From Methanocorpusculum sp. (GTDB lineage: Archaea > Halobacteriota > Methanomicrobia > Methanomicrobiales > Methanocorpusculaceae): a stretch of 6,635 nucleotides of DNA. Each line of letters starts with the position of its first letter. Position 1 is the stretch's first letter. The position numbers and the translations under genes are program-made. The notes beneath the pieces were generated by a model. That model was given only the letters and a program-made list of their open reading frames with translations. It did not search any database and was not told where the DNA came from. The stretch lies in NCBI GenBank assembly GCA_029987025.1, contig DALTWQ010000069.1, positions 1 through 6,635 of the forward strand, written 5' to 3'. This document shows positions 5,508 through 6,635 of this stretch, piece after piece.

Positions 5508-6359
5508 TTAGACTCTCCGGCAGAGTCCTTTAAGGAAGTCTGCCGCAGCAGTGAACTTCTGCTGTTCCCAGTCGTCGAGTTTGAGCGATTCATTAATCTT
5601 TGAACCGTCTTTGGTAACTTTTGCGGGGATGCCTAATGCACATCCGTCAATGCCGTAAGCACCATCCATCGGAAGTGAACAGACGATTTCACGTCCGTGT
5701 TCGATGTCTTCCATCATATGTGCAATATGGTATGCAGGACCGAAAACCGTTCCGCCCTTTCCTTTGATGACCGGCATGGATGAGCCGCGCAGTCCGAGAA
5801 GCACTTCTTCGCGGACGGATTCCGGCACATCAACTGAGAGGCGGGAGAAAAGCGGCACCTGGTTTTCGCCGTGTTCGCCTATGACAATTCCTTTCTCTTC
5901 GATGCCCATATTATGAAGAGCAAGAGTAAATCTGCGTGAGTCAAGAAGTCCGCCGAATCCGACTACCTGATTCTGGTCGAGACCTGAGTGTTTTGCAAAG
6001 TACCAGGTAAAGACGTCCATCGGATTGGTTAATACGATGAGTTTTCCGGCAAATCCTTTGAGCATTGCAGAGCCTTCTTTGGCAATGGGGAGGTTCTTAT
6101 CGAAGAGATCTGCACGGGTTTTTACGTTCGGAGAACGTGAGTATCCGGCGGAAAATATACAGTAGTCCGCATCCTTGAAGTCTTTCGGGTTTGTGGAGAC
6201 AGGAATATCTAACGCATGCAGGATATCGAGTTTCTGCGCCTGAAGGAGTTCTGTATTGATATCATAGAGGATGAGTTCATCGGCAAACCCGGATACTGCG
6301 GATAAATATGCAGCTTCTCCGCCGATTCTTCCCATGCCGAATGCGGCTACTGTAGTCAT
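5508..6359 (-). CDS. mdh: Malate dehydrogenase, LDH/MDH superfamily, 283 aa
   Basis: Interconverts malate and oxaloacetate with NAD(P)(H), feeding the partial citric acid cycle that methanogens use for biosynthesis. The Rossmann loop is G8-M-G10-R-I-G13. D33 at the end of the second strand (LYDIN) suggests a preference for NAD over NADP. Substrate-side residues are R75 and R82 in AGYSRSPNVKTR, N112 in TNPMDV, the D140/R143 pair in LDSRRF, and the catalytic histidine H163 in GEHGENQVPLFS. Arginine at 75 in the substrate loop is the malate dehydrogenase form, where lactate dehydrogenases have glutamine. At 283 residues it is somewhat shorter than the usual 300-330, mainly in the region after the catalytic histidine. 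All key residues are present, so this looks natural rather than truncated. It is the first gene of a two-gene unit with polB and has no SD sequence before its ATG. Confidence 0.88.
   Translation of the reverse strand: MTTVAAFGMGRIGGEAAYLSAVSGFADELILYDINTELLQAQKLDILHALDIPVSTNPKDFKDADYCIFSAGYSRSPNVKTRADLFDKNLPIAKEGSAMLKGFAGKLIVLTNPMDVFTWYFAKHSGLDQNQVVGFGGLLDSRRFTLALHNMGIEEKGIVIGEHGENQVPLFSRLSVDVPESVREEVLLGLRGSSMPVIKGKGGTVFGPAYHIAHMMEDIEHGREIVCSLPMDGAYGIDGCALGIPAKVTKDGSKINESLKLDDWEQQKFTAAADFLKGLCRRV
5511..5527 (-). promoter_or_regulatory. polB ribosome binding site within a hairpin at the mdh-polB junction
   Basis: On the minus strand GACTCT (5527-5522) pairs perfectly with AGAGTC (5516-5511) around the loop GCCGG. 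The SD-like GGAG (5518-5515) spans loop and stem, 7 bases before the polB ATG. The same bases encode the last residues of malate dehydrogenase. Ribosomes finishing mdh would open the hairpin, which would couple polB translation to mdh. The pairing is seen directly and the regulatory effect is inferred. Confidence 0.5.
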
Positions 6360-6394
6360 AGGTTATCTATTGGTTGTCTAAGGATTTTAATATT
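6360..6394 (-). promoter_or_regulatory. mdh promoter and leader motif
   Basis: On the minus strand AATATTAAAAT (6394-6384) is a TATA-like box centred about 30 bases before the ATG, which would place the transcription start only a few bases upstream of the coding region. ACAACCAATA (6377-6368) lies between box and start codon and is identical to the motif before thrC, then GATAACCT leads to the ATG. There is no SD sequence. Confidence 0.45.
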
Positions 6395-6397
6395 GAG

Positions 6398-6425
6398 AGT
6401 CTTTCCTTTGTGAAGGAGGGAGACT
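6398..6425. promoter_or_regulatory. Imperfect inverted repeat directly upstream of the mdh TATA box
   Basis: AGTCT (6398-6402) and AGACT (6421-6425) are inverse complements, and CCTT/AAGG pair inside them around the loop TGTG. A few wobble pairs and a two-base bulge lie between. The repeat begins four bases beyond the TATA-like box, where a regulator could affect binding of the basal factors. It could be an operator or chance. Confidence 0.25.
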
Positions 6426-6492
6426 TGAGCCAGATTTCCTACTTTCCAAAAAGAAGAGACAGCGATTCTATTCTCTGCCGGAGATAAGGGTG

Positions 6493-6571
6493 ATAACTAT
6501 TCAGCATCTTTACAGAGTGTTAGATTTATCAGTGTGTCTTGGGTACAGAAACCGCGAATCTACGCGAATCC
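6493..6571 (+). repeat. Half copy of the 147-bp inverted repeat
   Basis: TAACTATTCAGCATCTT (6494-6510) matches 2944-2960 at 16 of 17 positions. AGAAACCGCGAATCT plus ACGCG (6547-6566) matches 3004-3023 at 19 of 20. The two blocks occur in the same order and orientation, 53 bp apart here and 60 bp apart in the complete copy. The sequence between them has diverged. The right arm of the palindrome is missing and is replaced by a second GCGAATC unit (6564-6570). This indicates a dispersed repeat family in the genome. Confidence 0.55.
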
Positions 6572-6635
6572 CAAACGCGGGCCGCATGCCCTTCGGTCAT
6601 GCTCTATCTTCGAGCCTGCGGCTCTCGATAATCGC
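6572..6635. other. GC-rich, hairpin-forming gene-free right end
   Basis: After the half repeat, the sequence to the window edge is GC-rich and contains short inverted repeats. GCATG/CATGC (6584-6588/6598-6602) surrounds a CCCTTCGG loop, and GAGCC/GGCTC (6612-6616/6620-6624) surrounds a 3-base loop. No reading frame or RNA gene of a known family is visible. Together with 6360-6571 this makes 276 bp without a gene; what follows beyond the edge is unknown. Confidence 0.4.

Overview
The window looks like a piece of a methanogenic archaeal chromosome, most likely Methanomicrobiales and possibly Methanocorpusculum. The evidence is a family B DNA polymerase with the DLKSLYP form of motif A and a C-terminal PIP-like tail, a zinc-ribbon threonine synthase, and an archaeal-type malate dehydrogenase. 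Most starts also lack a Shine-Dalgarno (SD) sequence, and T-rich tracts follow the genes. The genus is an inference from protein character and was not checked by a search.

Layout from left to right. (1) Positions 1-146, minus strand: the first 48 codons of a class I SAM-dependent methyltransferase, cut by the window edge. (2) Positions 147-392: a non-coding stretch with several small hairpins, one followed by a T5 run on the minus strand. (3) Positions 393-977, minus: a MerR-like helix-turn-helix protein with a proline/lysine linker and a coiled coil. (4) A 92-bp divergent promoter region. (5) Positions 1070-2269, plus: threonine synthase. It overlaps by 58 nt an uncharacterised secreted, membrane-anchored protein at 2212-2868. 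(6) Positions 2869-3113: a convergent intergenic region with a terminator hairpin and a 147-bp concentric inverted repeat. (7) Positions 3114-6359, minus: malate dehydrogenase followed with no gap by family B DNA polymerase. (8) Positions 6360-6635: the mdh promoter, then a half copy of the same repeat and GC-rich hairpins.

The genes are mostly housekeeping (amino-acid synthesis, central carbon metabolism, replication). I see no defence island, CRISPR array, transposase or RNA gene of a recognised family. The most interesting signals are non-coding. One is a repeat whose complete copy has inverted ends of about 23 bp around a perfect 30-bp palindrome, with a half copy 3.5 kb away. Another is a 10-nt motif, ACAACCAATA, just upstream of the start codon of three operon-leading genes. 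A third is a hairpin over the polB ribosome binding site, formed by the last codons of mdh.
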